From the NCBI GenBank assembly GCA_947846985.1, contig CANTUZ010000008.1, positions 42,302,817 through 42,366,816 of the forward strand: 64,000 nucleotides of DNA. Reading direction: 5' to 3'. Every line of letters begins with the position of its first letter. Position 1 is the stretch's first letter. The notes beneath the pieces are model-generated. The model made no database searches. It was not told the DNA's origin and saw nothing but the letters and a program-made list of their open reading frames with translations. The position numbers were made by a program, and so were the translations under genes. This document shows positions 12,641-24,635 of this stretch, piece by piece. The DNA comes from Fratercula arctica. Lineage: Eukaryota; Chordata; Aves; Charadriiformes; Alcidae.

Positions 12641-14086
12641 ACGTGCGTGAGCCTTTGAAAAATGTTCTGCTTCAGGCTGAACCTGGTTTCCTCCGCCTCC
12701 TGGCATGCAGAAGATGATGGTGACCTCTCAGCAACCTTGGGAGTATTCAATGACATTTAATTCTCAATTAAAAACTTTGTGGTTTTTCTGTTTGCCAGCA
12801 GATGACATTACCACAGATTTCCCTGCGCTGAGCCTAGGGGCTAGCTGGGGAATACCAGACAGCATCGTAATGTTAGTTCTCTGGAGTGATTTTTGGCAGT
12901 AGGTGTTGTAAACCTGTACGGCTATTATGTTTTGTAAACTCATCCCTAATCCTGTTCTTCAGATTGTCTTCATTTTCGCAACTTCAATATTAGTTGGCAG
13001 AGAGCTATGAATTAAATCTGTGAGAAAAGCAGGAAGCTGGCAGAATAAGCACATAGGAAAACAAAGATGGATTGAAAGTGCGTGTTCGGTAGTTCACTAC
13101 CAAGTCCAACAGCCTATTGTGATTCTGGTGTGAATAGATCAAGCACAGGCATAGAGATTAAAACTAAGGAAAAACGTTATGACATTTCCAGCAATAGCTA
13201 ATAGATCTTTATTTTGTTCTACTCGTGTCTCTTACTATGAATTTCCCTCTGTCTTGCCTTTTGATAAGAAAATCTCTTGAAGGCTAGATGCTTACTGAAT
13301 TCCCTACCCTTAATCTCAAGTCTGTGACATACAGCTTTTTTTTTTAAATTTTATTTTATTTCCATGGCACTGCAATATAGAAATGACTATTAAAAACCCT
13401 CAGGAAAAGCTAGCTCATTCAGAAATAACTTATTTTAGGGAAGAATGTTTCATATAGGCTTTAAAATGCTGTTTTGTTCACAGATAGACAGCGGAGGTCA
13501 ACAGTGAATTATAAATGCAATGGATATCTGCAAAATTAGCCTTGTTTCTTTTCCTAGTGGTGGTGATGTAGGCCAGGCTTTTGAAAAGCACCAGTGTAAC
13601 AATGATTATGCCTTTATGTCTCGCAGTACAAGAACTCCAAAATGTTCACTGATATTGGTGTAATAATTCCCAGGGAAAAATCTCTGTTTATCCCTGTGCA
13701 TTTAATACACAGGTGAACGCAGATGCAGTTGAGCTGGAAAGGGGCTTTGAGGGACTCTTCCGTTTGTCTTTTTTTCTTCTCACCAAAATGATAAAAAGTA
13801 GATTTAAGTCTGTGTTTGTGGTGAAAAACAGAAATTTCACTGTGAAAGCTGTCTCTCCACCCTCTTGCCCCGTGAAACTCCCATGTGCAGCAGCCGTTTG
13901 AATGTGCTTGTGCAGTTTCCCTGCACGTGAATGCCAGAGCACCGCCCTGACCGTTACGAATCTTCTTCAAGTTATAAATGTGAGGGGCTTTTCCCTCTGC
14001 CCAGGCAACGGGCTCTGGTCTGGGGTGTTTCAGTTCCCAGAAACAACAGGAAGCTATCTAGGTGTATACTGTACCCGAAGGTTTGA

Positions 14087-14113
14087 TTTTTATTTATTTA
14101 TTTATTTATTTTT
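14087..14113. repeat. (TTTA)n microsatellite
   Basis: About six TTTA units in a row, flanked by T runs. This is a simple tetranucleotide repeat, probably length-variable. Confidence 0.9.
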
Positions 14114-14586
14114 CTTAAAGAAACTAGCATGTTATGTTTATTCTGATGTATGCTAAATTACATCTCTCAGGAGATATCAAAGCTTCTTCCAGTTACTGAT
14201 GCCAGTTCTCTTTAGCGGTAGCTCATGACACAGCAACATAAAAGTGGTATCTTGTATTAATCTGCAGTAGAGCTGTTCAGCTTCCAAGGGTCTGAAGAAA
14301 ATGTGTTTCTTTGGGTTTGATCACTTCTCACTTCTGCGTGCAGAAAGACAAGGAGGATTAGGGAACCAGTTACAAAATACATCAAAATATTTCTTGCTAT
14401 TTAAAAGCAAGACTTAAGGGATACCGCAGACTTACTTTTGAACTACTTTATGTTTTTTCCTTAGTTAAAAAGGGGAATATGAGATGACATTGCACTGTCT
14501 ATCAGGAAACAAAAAAAAAAAAGGGGGACAGATTGGTCAACCAGTAAGATACTCAGTACTTCCACGTTACAGATCAGTGATTTAGG

Positions 14587-14637
14587 TCCTATATTTTATG
14601 GCATTGTCAATTGCAAGGACAATGCCATAAAACTAGG
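14587..14637. repeat. Inverted repeat, 15-bp perfect arms
   Basis: TTTTATGGCATTGTC (14594-14608) and its exact reverse complement GACAATGCCATAAAA (14618-14632) flank the 9-nt loop AATTGCAAG. Beyond a small 2x1 internal loop, CCTA on the left can pair with TAGG on the right, so the foldback extends to about 23 + 20 nt. The stem is too short for a typical microRNA precursor, and I know no family with this sequence. It could be a relic of a small palindromic DNA transposon. Confidence 0.8.
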
Positions 14638-17600
14638 TTCATTCTGGATGTAAATGTTATTTTGTTATCTACCTAATGTACCGCGTTTGGCAACCAAAAA
14701 GGTAGCAGTATCTAGTTTCTTTGCCCATGTTAGTAGCTGTTTATTAGGAGGCTGTCTCGTAGAAACTGATTTAAGTTTTTAGTTTTCCCTCCTTGTTTGC
14801 ATTGGCAACTCAAAGGGAATCTGTAGGTACAGCATTTCTCTGTCCTGAAAGATCTGCGTATCGTATTACAGGTTGCGCTAAATACATGCCAAGAGTTGGG
14901 TGGGAGGTGGCGATCACACACCATAACATGGCAATGAAAGACGTTCATTGGCTTCAGAGTCTGGGATCCGTTAGGATGCTCCTGTGAAGAGAGAACTGTT
15001 TCTGCTTACTCTTCTGTAGGCATCCGCTGCAGCTGTGCTTAGAGTCCAGGCAAAGGCTAGCAGGCCCATTACGCAGTACACAGGCTGCTGCGTAAGGGTA
15101 ATGTCAGGAAGGGGTAGTACTCCCCTTTCGCAGCTGTACTGTAGGGTTTTCCAGTGTGTGTGTTGACCTGCACGGAGTAAGGACTGGTAAGGCTTTGGGA
15201 GAAGAATGTGATGGAGTACGTGAAACTCTGCTTACCTGCGTTTTACAGTCGTCCAGGAGCTGAGTCCAACCAAACTGGAGCTGAGTTCAATCAGTTGTGT
15301 CCGGTCCAAGCCTCTGATTGCAGGAGTGGTGGCTGTTCCACCAAAACGCCAGTTATGGGAAGACGGGATGGGTGTCTTTACTTACCATTGTAAATAGAAA
15401 GATGGAAAAAGACTCAACCCAGCGTCACAGGAGTAAGGAAAATATAATAATGAAATTTATAACAATTTGTTCTGCCATGGATGATGCTTTTCCCCCACCC
15501 CTTGTCTCAAGTAGTTAAACCTATTACGAAATGTTGAATGCTTTCCTGGATGGCAGTAAACCATGGACCTGTCACTTGAGGAGTTGTTCAGGCTGCTTTG
15601 GTGCTTTAACTTTGTAGCTAATGACCTCCATAGTGGTCATGCCACCAAATGTCACACTCAAAAGGATGGAAGTCAATGAAGCATCCGGGCTACTCAATAT
15701 ATCAGCATTTAATTGACAGTGTGCAAGACCTGCTTGTGATTTATAGCTCGATAAAGGGATGCACTTTTTATGCTCTGCCAAAACAATTGGCAGAATATTT
15801 TAGGCACAGATGGCACATTAGCCTTGGACAGCTGGTTCCCTCTCTGCTGTCACATCTTAGGACCATCTAACTAATACTGTCACACACGACCCAGTTCACT
15901 GGGTAACTGAGAGGGGTTCTCACGCATGGCTTTGTGTCAGCCTGAAGGCACATGAAAATCAATCTGCTAAAAGACTGCCTCTAAGAGGTTTCCAAGACTT
16001 AGCATCCTACTATGCCCTTCTGGCTGTTCACTTGCTGACCTCCCTCTTTTAGCTGCATGAGTGTAACCAAAGAGTTTCTTCCTAGTTGTGTGATGTGCAC
16101 ATGTGCAGCCTGCAGAGTCTGGTTCTCTCCTTGTAGTGTCCTCTACTTTGCATCTGTACAAATGTGCATTATTTGAAAAAAAAAAAAAATGAAGAAAGAA
16201 AAAGGCAAAACACACCCACATAGTGTTTATTTCTTTAAAGCTAGAGAATGAGTAGGGATCACTGAAAGGTGTCTATTTTGAAAGGTTTATCTTTAATACT
16301 TAGCAGAAAAAAACGTCACGAATACATGGTAGAGCAGCAATATATAGTGGCAGTGTAAATTATATGTAGATGATAGCGAGGATAAAAGAACAGAGTATGA
16401 AGTAGAACTTCAAGTGCTTTTGGAAGGAAAAAAAGCCACAAACGTTTTCTGGAGCACAGGCAGGCAGGAAAGGTCTGAGGTGGAAAGCTAAAAGCTATGT
16501 TTGTTGGTAGATGAAACACGTTTTTCAAATCAGAAACTTAATATTTCAAGGTATGAGCCCAGTAAAAATACAAGAGTTTTATTTTTCCAAAGCATAGGGA
16601 ATTATGAGGTCCATAATTTCTTACTGTTCTATCAGAGCTTCACTGACTTTGCTGCAAACAAACTGCTGTGGAGAAAGCCTTTACAATGTATTTTGCTTTA
16701 TGACATCAGATGCAGAGTCTAAGAAGTTGTGATGGGATTAGGACTAGCTTTTATTGATGCCAAGCAACTAGAGCAGAAAAACTGGAGTTTTGTGTTTGTG
16801 TTTAAAGCTATAATTTAAATAAGGTAGAATACAATTTGTCGTAGAATAACGCTCTTGGATTGTGGAGAGGTAACCAGCCAGGGGATGTGTGTGCACTGGG
16901 ATGGAGGAAACATCACCCTACCTACGCTGGGAAACGACCCGCTTGCCTTATCCCTGATCTCTTCTGTGAGCAAACTTCATGGTCTGTGTCTGGAGAGCAT
17001 CTTGCTTTGTCTTGGAGCAGGGAACGTGTGGATGTCCGTAGCCAAGATGGTGCTCGCAATGTTCAAGAGTATCTTGATCCCAGTCCCTTGTAGCAGGATT
17101 TCAGTTAACTGGAGTTCCAAACTGTTTAGGTTTTGCTTTGTAAAAGTTTGTGGTGTTTTTGAGGCTAATTATAACAAAAGGTAGACTGAAGAGCCATTCA
17201 AGTTCAGTTATTTTCCAAATTAGGACTAAAAATAAAGGCTTTGATTTGGATGTTTCCTTAATATTATCTGCTGTTTTCATGAGGGTTTCCCCCCAAAGGT
17301 GAGAGTCTCGCTGGGCTGGATAACTGTTTAGTGAAGAAAACTCCTGCCTAAATATACTATGAAGCTCTTCACTTGACGTGGAAGCAGATAGCAGTAGTTC
17401 AAATCTTTTAAGTGAAGTTGGCAGTAAAGTTCCTATCTATAGCAGCAGGGAGCAGATTTAGGACATCTCTTTGAGCTATATTGCACGTTACGTGCCTTTG
17501 TAGAACTGCTATAGAACTTATAGGCTTCAATTTTTATGGATTCTTAGATATTTCAGCATGGGATGTGTAGAGATGGGTTTGACCATGGTGCCAAATTTCA

Positions 17601-17780
17601 TTTGCATTTGAGTCACTTGCAGGGAGCTGCAGATAAAATGTAAAAACAGCTTTTAAATCTGCTTTTAGAGGCAGTGAAATATATTTCTCTGTGATATTTC
17701 TTGTATGCATCTCTTGTGTATATTACTTGACTGACCAACTGTCGCTTAAGAATAACATTTTTGAAGTCTGTGTCTAAAGA
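14638..17780. other. Noncoding unique sequence, no gene seen
   Basis: No gene is supported. There is a 17-bp imperfect direct repeat at 15256-15293 and a 13-A run near 16177-16189. The frames at 15208-15393, 15967-16221 and 16855-17184 carry no recognised domain. The sequence is otherwise ordinary AT-rich unique DNA. Confidence 0.65.
15256..15293. repeat. Direct repeat, 17 bp with 21-bp period
   Basis: GGAGCTGAGTCCAACCA (15256-15272) is repeated as GGAGCTGAGTTCAATCA (15277-15293), with two C-to-T differences. It is a short local duplication of no evident function. Confidence 0.7.
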
Positions 17781-17799
17781 CTTTGTGTTGTTACGGCCC

Positions 17800-17945
17800 A
17801 GTAAAGTACATCACACCAATTTAGTATCCCGAAGGATTTGGTAATCTATAGCTAACAAATTAGTGCCAATCAACATCCTGTTTGGACATTAATGATCAAT
17901 TAGTGTTGGGATCGACATTGATGTGCTTCTGAGTCCTGGTATTTT
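17800..17945. promoter_or_regulatory. Candidate homeodomain-rich regulatory segment
   Basis: Several TAAT/ATTA words fall close together, including ACAAATTAGTGCCAATCAAC and ATTAATGATCAATTAG (17888-17903), within non-repetitive sequence. Such clusters are typical of homeobox-bound enhancers, but they are also expected by chance in AT-rich DNA. No conservation evidence is available here. Confidence 0.2.
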
Positions 17946-20900
17946 ATTTACCAGCTGAGGACCTTTGTGCAGCGGCGTGTGAGAATGTGCTGTAGTCTTG
18001 GTAAAGTGGGGAGAGTTGTCAGCCACAGGTAGGAGTGACTCAATGCCCAGTTGTTGCCCAGCTGAGCAGATGGGGCTGGGGGTGCTAGCGAGGGAAAATG
18101 CGTGTTTGAGTCACCTGTGAATCCTGCAAGTGAAATGACCTTCCCTCCCATTCCTTTTTTCTGTTTCACTCCCACCTGCTTCCCACAGTATGAATGGGGG
18201 GAAATGCTGATCAGCTAGATCCATCAAATGTGAGCTGTGATTTCAAGTCAGGCCATTATCCAAAATTAAAGCATATGTGGCAAAGAAATTAGCAGTGTGC
18301 CATGGAAATGCAGGTTCGTACGGTACACCTGGAGGTGTTATCTGCCTTTTGTGTTCTCGCCTTCCAAATTAGGCAATGGGTAGTCTGAAATAAGCGTGGA
18401 CATGGATGCAAAACATCTTTTTGAGCTTGTTTGTTTACTTCTGATGCTGAAATGAAATATTTAATCTACACCGAAAACTACACATTCCATTTGGTTTAAT
18501 TACATAATGGTCCTTCTGATTGCATGTGAGCCATAGACAGAATCGTTAGCAAATGGATACACTTCTCCTGTATACTTACTGGCATGGTAGTTATTGTTTC
18601 AGCTCATATCATCATCCTTTCAGATCACTGAAATGATGACAGAGATCATGAAAGCACTTGTCCTAAGCTTTTACTCAGGAAAGGAGTTGTGCTTCTTGCT
18701 TGTGATGGAGGTTGATAAGAACCACGTGTCTAAGTGATGCACTTGAAAATACCAGTGTCTTAAATGCTCGCCATTCTGGCTTGTTCAGCATGAGTAAGTG
18801 ATGGACTTTCCATTCAGTGTCCAAGGAAAAGTTTACTTAATTTTAAGAGTGATTTATTTTCTGATGCCATTTTATTCTGAAGTTATTTAATCCTTTAATC
18901 TTACCTTTTCCTTAAATATGGCAGCTTCTAAATGAAAAACAAAAAAGAACATCAAAAAAGCCAACAAACCAACAATTAGTTAAAAATCTTAAAGCTTCAG
19001 TCTTTAGAAAATTAAAAATCATTTACATGAAACATATTTTAGAACTCCTTCACTTTATTCCCGCAGAAAAGCCGTTCAATTAATTCAACTTGAAATTGTG
19101 CTTTTCGGCTAATTTTTGATGCAGCTAACAGGAACTTTTTTGTCTGTTTCAGTGGCCATAGTAAAACTGGTTTTATTAAACTTTGCAATTGTAACTGATG
19201 AGCATTGGACAGCTTTTGTTGTTAATTTGTTTCTGTTTTAAATGGGACAAAATTGCCAAAGAAAAAGCCCTGTGCTGTCTTTGGGACCTCACTGAATTTC
19301 TTGTTGCGTGAAACCTGTTAGTTACCTATGCAAATATTTTTATTTCTAGCTTCTTCTGAGTTTTGATTTAGAGGTTTTGCTACGGTGTGAGAAGCATGTT
19401 GGCTGATGAAACCAGTTCCCACAAATTACTCTGGCAGGAATATTATTGCTGTTTGGGATTTACACTTGCTGAACAAGACTTTTGGACAAAATGGTTTAAT
19501 TCCATTAAATTACACTGACCTGTCCCTGCAGAGGACTTTTCAACTGGAGGTTGTACAGAGTGTGGGCTCTGGCATATATTGCAAAATATTGTTGCTGGTT
19601 TGGCCTCTAACTAAGGAAATGATGGATTGGGCTTGACACTTTGGGAATATTCTGGGTTGTCGTGTGTTAATAGAGCAAGGAACACTTCCTTTTCTGAAGA
19701 AAAACTCAGACAAGAGTTGACTCCAGCTGAGTTGTTAAGACTTTTGGCAAAAGGGAGATTGTGTTTTGAATGAAAGTTCACTCCAGGTGAAACTTCAAAA
19801 TCATATTGATCACCTCCATGAGTTTCATACAGACTTTTCTTTCCTCGTGCTATGGTAGCTAGCTTAGGAAAAAGTGATGTCGGGGTTTGTTTTGTTACAG
19901 TTGGACTGCTTACCCAAGCATTCTTCTCAAACAAAAAAAATGAAGTAAAATCCAGAGTAGACGTAGAGCAACTCGTAATGACAACTTGAAATCACTGCTC
20001 TAATTAGTGAGCGCTCCCTGGGGACTCATTAGAATTATAAAAGCATTATTGTTGGTTATGCAGTGGTTGGAACATGTCGAGTTTTGGGCAGTTCAACAAT
20101 ACCACCTTGAAGAAAAGAGTTTTGCAGCCTTTAAGAATTTTTTGTAGTTCGGGAGAAAGCACAAATTGCAGTGTCCTAGAAATTCTTTATGAATTGGGCC
20201 TTATGTTTGCTCTTGTAAATAAGGAGGGGTTTTGAGTTTATATGCCACAGTCTAACAGGTACATAGTGACTGCTTAATGGGATTTACATTCACTCAAACA
20301 AAATTAGGTTGGTAAAAGACAATGCAACATGCTGTAATGTAAATGGGACTGACGGCAGAGTTAAACGTTTGTGGAAACAGGGCAGCTGATCTATCAAGAG
20401 CTAATTAGACAGAGAGTTCAGAGGCAGACTTGGGAGTAAACAGCACCAACAAAGAGAGAAGGAGACCAAGAAAGAGAAAATGGAGTCTTTGTGCAGTGAT
20501 GAAAAGGAGTTATAAACAAGGTTATTTAAATTGGAAGGTCTGATGGAGCCTATCCCGTGAGAAGGACTTAGTCTTATCCAAACCTGTTGATTAACAGGAG
20601 TTGAATGGCAACTTTGATAACCACTTTTATGTGTAAATAGTTCCTCTTTGTTGCAGTTTGCTATTCACGCTATCTTCCTCTGATACACGTTTTCATCACA
20701 GCATAATGTTTCCATTTACTGTTCAGCCTTTCTCTCAGACACCAGTTTAAAAACAGACTTTGGCCAAAATCTTTCCAGCATGGGAGGAAGCCTAGAGAGC
20801 AGCAGTGGGGAGGACAAGGTTTAGGCCTTTCCTGTCCCCTGCAGGCATTCGTGCCCGGGAGGAAGGCACCCCCGTGGAGAGCGATCAGGTGAAAATGATG

Positions 20901-23900
20901 CCGTTGGCACAAGGGCAGACTATAAACTTGGCATGTAAGGGATCCTGTTCGCCTGTTGTGCAGTCAGCTATGGTGTCTTTGCCGTTAGTGCTGCATTTGG
21001 CACAGCTACTGCACTCTGTAGGCTCCTATTGTCAGATGAAGGAAGCAATATCTGTTTAAATAAAACTCCCTGTATATTTAGTTACAAAGGCTGGTTCCTA
21101 AATTCAGTGGGACTAAGGCTGGATTAAAATTAATTTATTATAAGGGAACATACCAAATCATTAATAAGTCAATTGCTGAGGTATTTCAATAATTTCTGTT
21201 TAATCTCCATAACTTCTTTCTTCAAACCTAGTTTAAGAAGTTCTCCCTTGAGATAAGAAATAACATAACTTTGTTGTAACTTTCCATTTATAGAAGAATA
21301 GTTCAGAGCAGGCAACTGCATTTCAGTTGCCATCTTTGGCAAGTCCCAGTTTGGGTTTATTTTTGTTGCTTTTATTTCTTTATGCTGGAAATAGATGGGC
21401 ATTGCTGAATTTTGCTGGTGGGTGTTGCAGCACAATGATGTTTATACTTGGAGGGGATGAGGGAAACCCTTGTGCTTTTTGGGTTTTGTTTAAAATGGGA
21501 GAATTGTCCTCTCTCCTTTTGACAGCAGAGCTGCGATTATAAGCATGTAGGAGTTGGGACCAGAAGCCATACTGATTCATCTGACAGAAAGTGTCATTTT
21601 TCAGAGGGTGCCATGAAGCCTTGTTACAAGCAGTTGGTGAAGCAGGAAGAAGGTAGTGCTGTGTTTCAGGGCTTTTCCCTGAAATTTGAGCACAAATTTC
21701 TGTCTGAAACCAAATCCACTTACTCTTGAAGGCCAGATCAAATAGGAGCAGGGTTCTCTGAGTGCGTGAAGCGTTTGACAATGTAACTCTCATTTCAACA
21801 GAAATACACTGCAGAGTCTTGTTTGCTCAGAGATGCTGACTCCGGTAGGTAGTATTATTTTATCCCCCAGGGAGTGTTATTTGAAAGATGTCTGGCTTTG
21901 TGCCAGGAGGATGGAGCCCATGCTGGGCCCTGTGGGGTAGGGAGGATGGCTCTCCGGCTGCAGACCTGGCTCAGGCTTGGCCTCCCTGCTGCTGCCTGGG
22001 GTGAGCTCGGTGCAGGTCATCTCAACAGGGCTACTCCAGCAAAGCCTCTGGCACTTGCTCCCTTTGCCCTTAAAACAGGCAGGAAGAAAGCAGAGGATGA
22101 CACACCAAAATCCCAAAAGAGCCGGGCTCTCGCCCAGCTACCAAATCTTACTGGACACCCATTAGGACTGAAGTAACCCCTGGCTGAGTTCATTCTGTGA
22201 CATGGGAAGATAGGTATTGTTTTCGCAGGGAGGTGCTTTGAGATCTTGGGCCCAGCTTTCCATACAGTCGATATCTGCAGTCACTGGCTACCACAGGCTC
22301 CTGGGGGACTCTCAAGCTCTTTTATTGCAGTGCTTTGAGGTCTTGCGTGGTTTGCTTCTGTGGGAAGTAAATGTTTGTCCTAAACTTTCATCTTGCTCAG
22401 GGTTTTTTTTTGGTATGCTTAGAACATCATGAAAAGCATCAAGAAATGATACTTTTAAAACTTTGTGCTGTTACATATGCTATATAATTTTAATGCAGGC
22501 ATACTTTTCCAACATGAGGCCACTATTTTATGTTCAAGTTTCATTTTATTTCACAGTAGGAGAATTTTGAAAAGTAAGAGTAAATTCTTGGATGTAAAAA
22601 TCTGCCAGTTTGAAAAATCTGCCCGCGTTGAGTTTTGACTTCACAAGGCTGCACTGTGCCGAATGCCTGGGTTGCTCCACTGTTATCTTCTGTGGTGCTC
22701 TAGTAATGCGAAATTGTATTGATTGATTATAGTTGCCAGATGTGACTACTGTACAGGCATACTCTTGTTTAAAATTTCAGGTGTAAGCAGATTTTTAGTC
22801 TATGGCTCCTCATCTCCCTCCTAGCTCATTTCTTATCCGCCCTCTCCCACGTAGCATCCTTGCCTGCTCCCTCACGTGATAAATAACACTGTCTTATCAA
22901 GGTCAGTCAGAAAGGCCCTTTTTACATATCTCATAAATTTTAGCCAGGTGCCACCGATGTGAGATTAATGTAATGCCACTACAGCAAGCACTCAGGCTTG
23001 TCTTAATTATGCTAAGGTTGCCGGTTCACCGTTTCTCTTCATCTGTCTCCCCGCTTTAGGGAACACTAAACACTATGTCATTAGATTGTCTGTTCCACAA
23101 CATTGGCCTTTTGCATTTACAAAGTCATCAGATGGCTTATGACCTAGCTTTTCTAAGAAATTAAATTAAATAAATAGTGAAAACAAAAAATTAAGCAGAA
23201 AAGGAGCCTGCCTGGGGGTGAAGGTGGAAGGGGAGAGCCGTGAGGGCTGGGAAAAGGGTCGGGGCAGCTTTTCAGTGCTGTGGGTCTTCAGGGAGCAGGG
23301 CTTGCTGGCAGGAATGTCATTTTTTTGGATGCTGTGCAGGGCACGGCTGTCAGGTGCTTCCTTTTAATGGTATAAATGCACACTGCCTTCACATGTGTCA
23401 CAGGGTTTGCAGTGGAAAGGACTGCAAGCTTGGGGTTTGGGTTTTTTTGCTGTTTTATTTTGCCTTTGGAAGTTAAAAATTCTCTACTGCAGGGTCAGTG
23501 TTTGGGGAATCTGTTGACAAGGGGCTCCTGTGAGTTCCCTGAGGCTCAAACCAACCTTGGATGTTTCTTCCCTCGGCTCTGGGAAGGGGAGAGAGGAAAG
23601 CAGAGTCCTGCGGCAGTGTGCCATTAAAGCTGTTCCCTCCTGCATAAAGGAGATTGAGGAATGCTTCTTGGACATGGGGTTTTTTTCTATCTGCAGGCTC
23701 AGTTTAGCAGGCTGGAAGAGGCTTACCTGGATTTTTATATTATTTATTTTGTGCTTTATGGCTGCATTGAAAGAGACCTTTGTTTCTTGTCTGAGCATCC
23801 TTTGCTGGCTTTCCAGGGAGGAGAATTGCAAGGTAATCAGAAATTAAAATTGGTGCACCAATTTAGTCCTATCTACTGATAAAAATAAGTGCCTCCAAAG

Positions 23901-24058
23901 GGACTGAACAAGGCTTGTGTTAGAGCAGTTGGATCTGCTGGCTGTACCAGCAGTGGGGGAGTCTCAGACTTCACCAAGAGAAAGCATATATCTGGTGTAG
24001 ATTAGAAATCTGTTAAGATGGCTCGCCCTTCCTCCAGCAATATATGAAATTAATGTGG
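17946..24058. other. Noncoding unique sequence, no gene seen
   Basis: No gene is supported. Noted items are a 12-bp hairpin at 18612-18639 and an A-rich stretch at about 18933-18970. The open frames at 19611-19934, 21380-21793 and 23530-23847 overlap others on the opposite strand and lack recognisable domains. The stretch 21880-22170 is GC-richer. Confidence 0.65.
18612..18639. repeat. Short hairpin, 11/12-bp arms, 4-nt loop
   Basis: TCATCCTTTCAG (18612-18623), loop ATCA, then CTGAAATGATGA (18628-18639). The arms match at 11 of 12 positions. It is too short to be a microRNA precursor on its own. Confidence 0.65.
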
Positions 24059-24063
24059 GTATT

Positions 24064-24630
24064 TGTTATGGTTTCAGCTTGGATGGGGTTGATTTTCTTG
24101 CTAGCAGCTGGTGTAGTGCTGTGGTTTGGATTTGGGATGAAAATGGTGTTGATAGCGCACTGGTGTTCCTGGTTGTTGCTCAGCAGTCAAGGCCGCCTCT
24201 GCTCCTCACGCCACCCCACCAGCGGGTGGGCTGGGAGTGCATAAGAAGTTGGGAGGGGACACAGCTGGGACAGCTGACCAAAGGGATAGTCCATGCCACA
24301 TCACGTCATGCTCAGTGTATGAAGCTGGGGGAAGAAGGAGGAAGGGGGGACGTCCAGAATTATGGCATTTCTCTTCCCAAGTGACCATTATGCATGATGG
24401 AGCCTGGCTGTCCTGGAGATGGCTGAACACCTGCCTGCCCATGGGAAGCACTATACGAATTCCTTGTTTTGCTTTGCTTGTGTGCGCTGCTTTTGCTTTA
24501 CTTATTAAACTGTCTCAACCTGCGAGTGTTTTCTCCCTTTTACTCTTCTGATTCTCTCCCCCATCCCAACCAGGGCAAGTGAGCGAGCAGCTGCATGGTC
24601 ATAGTTCCTGGCTGGGGTTAAACCACAACA
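24064..24630 (+). mobile_element. Solo LTR of an ERVL-like endogenous retrovirus, 5-bp TSD
   Basis: The element begins TGTTATGGTTTCAGC at 24064 and ends GGGTTAAACCACAACA at 24630 (567 bp). It therefore has TG...CA ends and 11-bp near-perfect terminal inverted repeats. Both flanks carry the identical pentamer GTATT (24059-24063 and 24631-24635), a clean target-site duplication. Five-base duplications fit ERVL-type elements, and the ends match an LTR family I recall from bird genomes, though I cannot name the subfamily. A TATA-like CATAAGA near 24240 and an ATTAAA at 24504-24509 suggest the U3 and R regions and the plus orientation. No gag, pol or env lies beside it, so this is the product of LTR-LTR recombination. 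It cannot make viral protein. Confidence 0.92.
24504..24509 (+). promoter_or_regulatory. ATTAAA polyadenylation signal of the LTR
   Basis: ATTAAA lies about 125 bases before the LTR's 3' end and is followed by a TGT/T-rich stretch (TGTCTCAACC...GTGTTTTCTCCC). This is the expected layout for the R/U5 boundary of an LTR read on the plus strand. Confidence 0.5.
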
Positions 24631-24635
24631 GTATT

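Larger units (their letters stand above)
8271..14586. other. Noncoding unique sequence, no gene seen
   Basis: I see no supported gene. An A-rich purine stretch lies at about 8386-8425, and small repeats occur at 9757, 12611 and 14087. The open frame at 9605-10039 (144 codons) and that at 9240-9593 have no recognisable domain. The sequence around 12400-12480 and 13200-13400 is very AT-rich with T runs. Confidence 0.65.

Noticed and set aside
24055..24551. Overlapping frames of about 105 codons
   Set aside because: They lie inside the solo LTR, which is noncoding.
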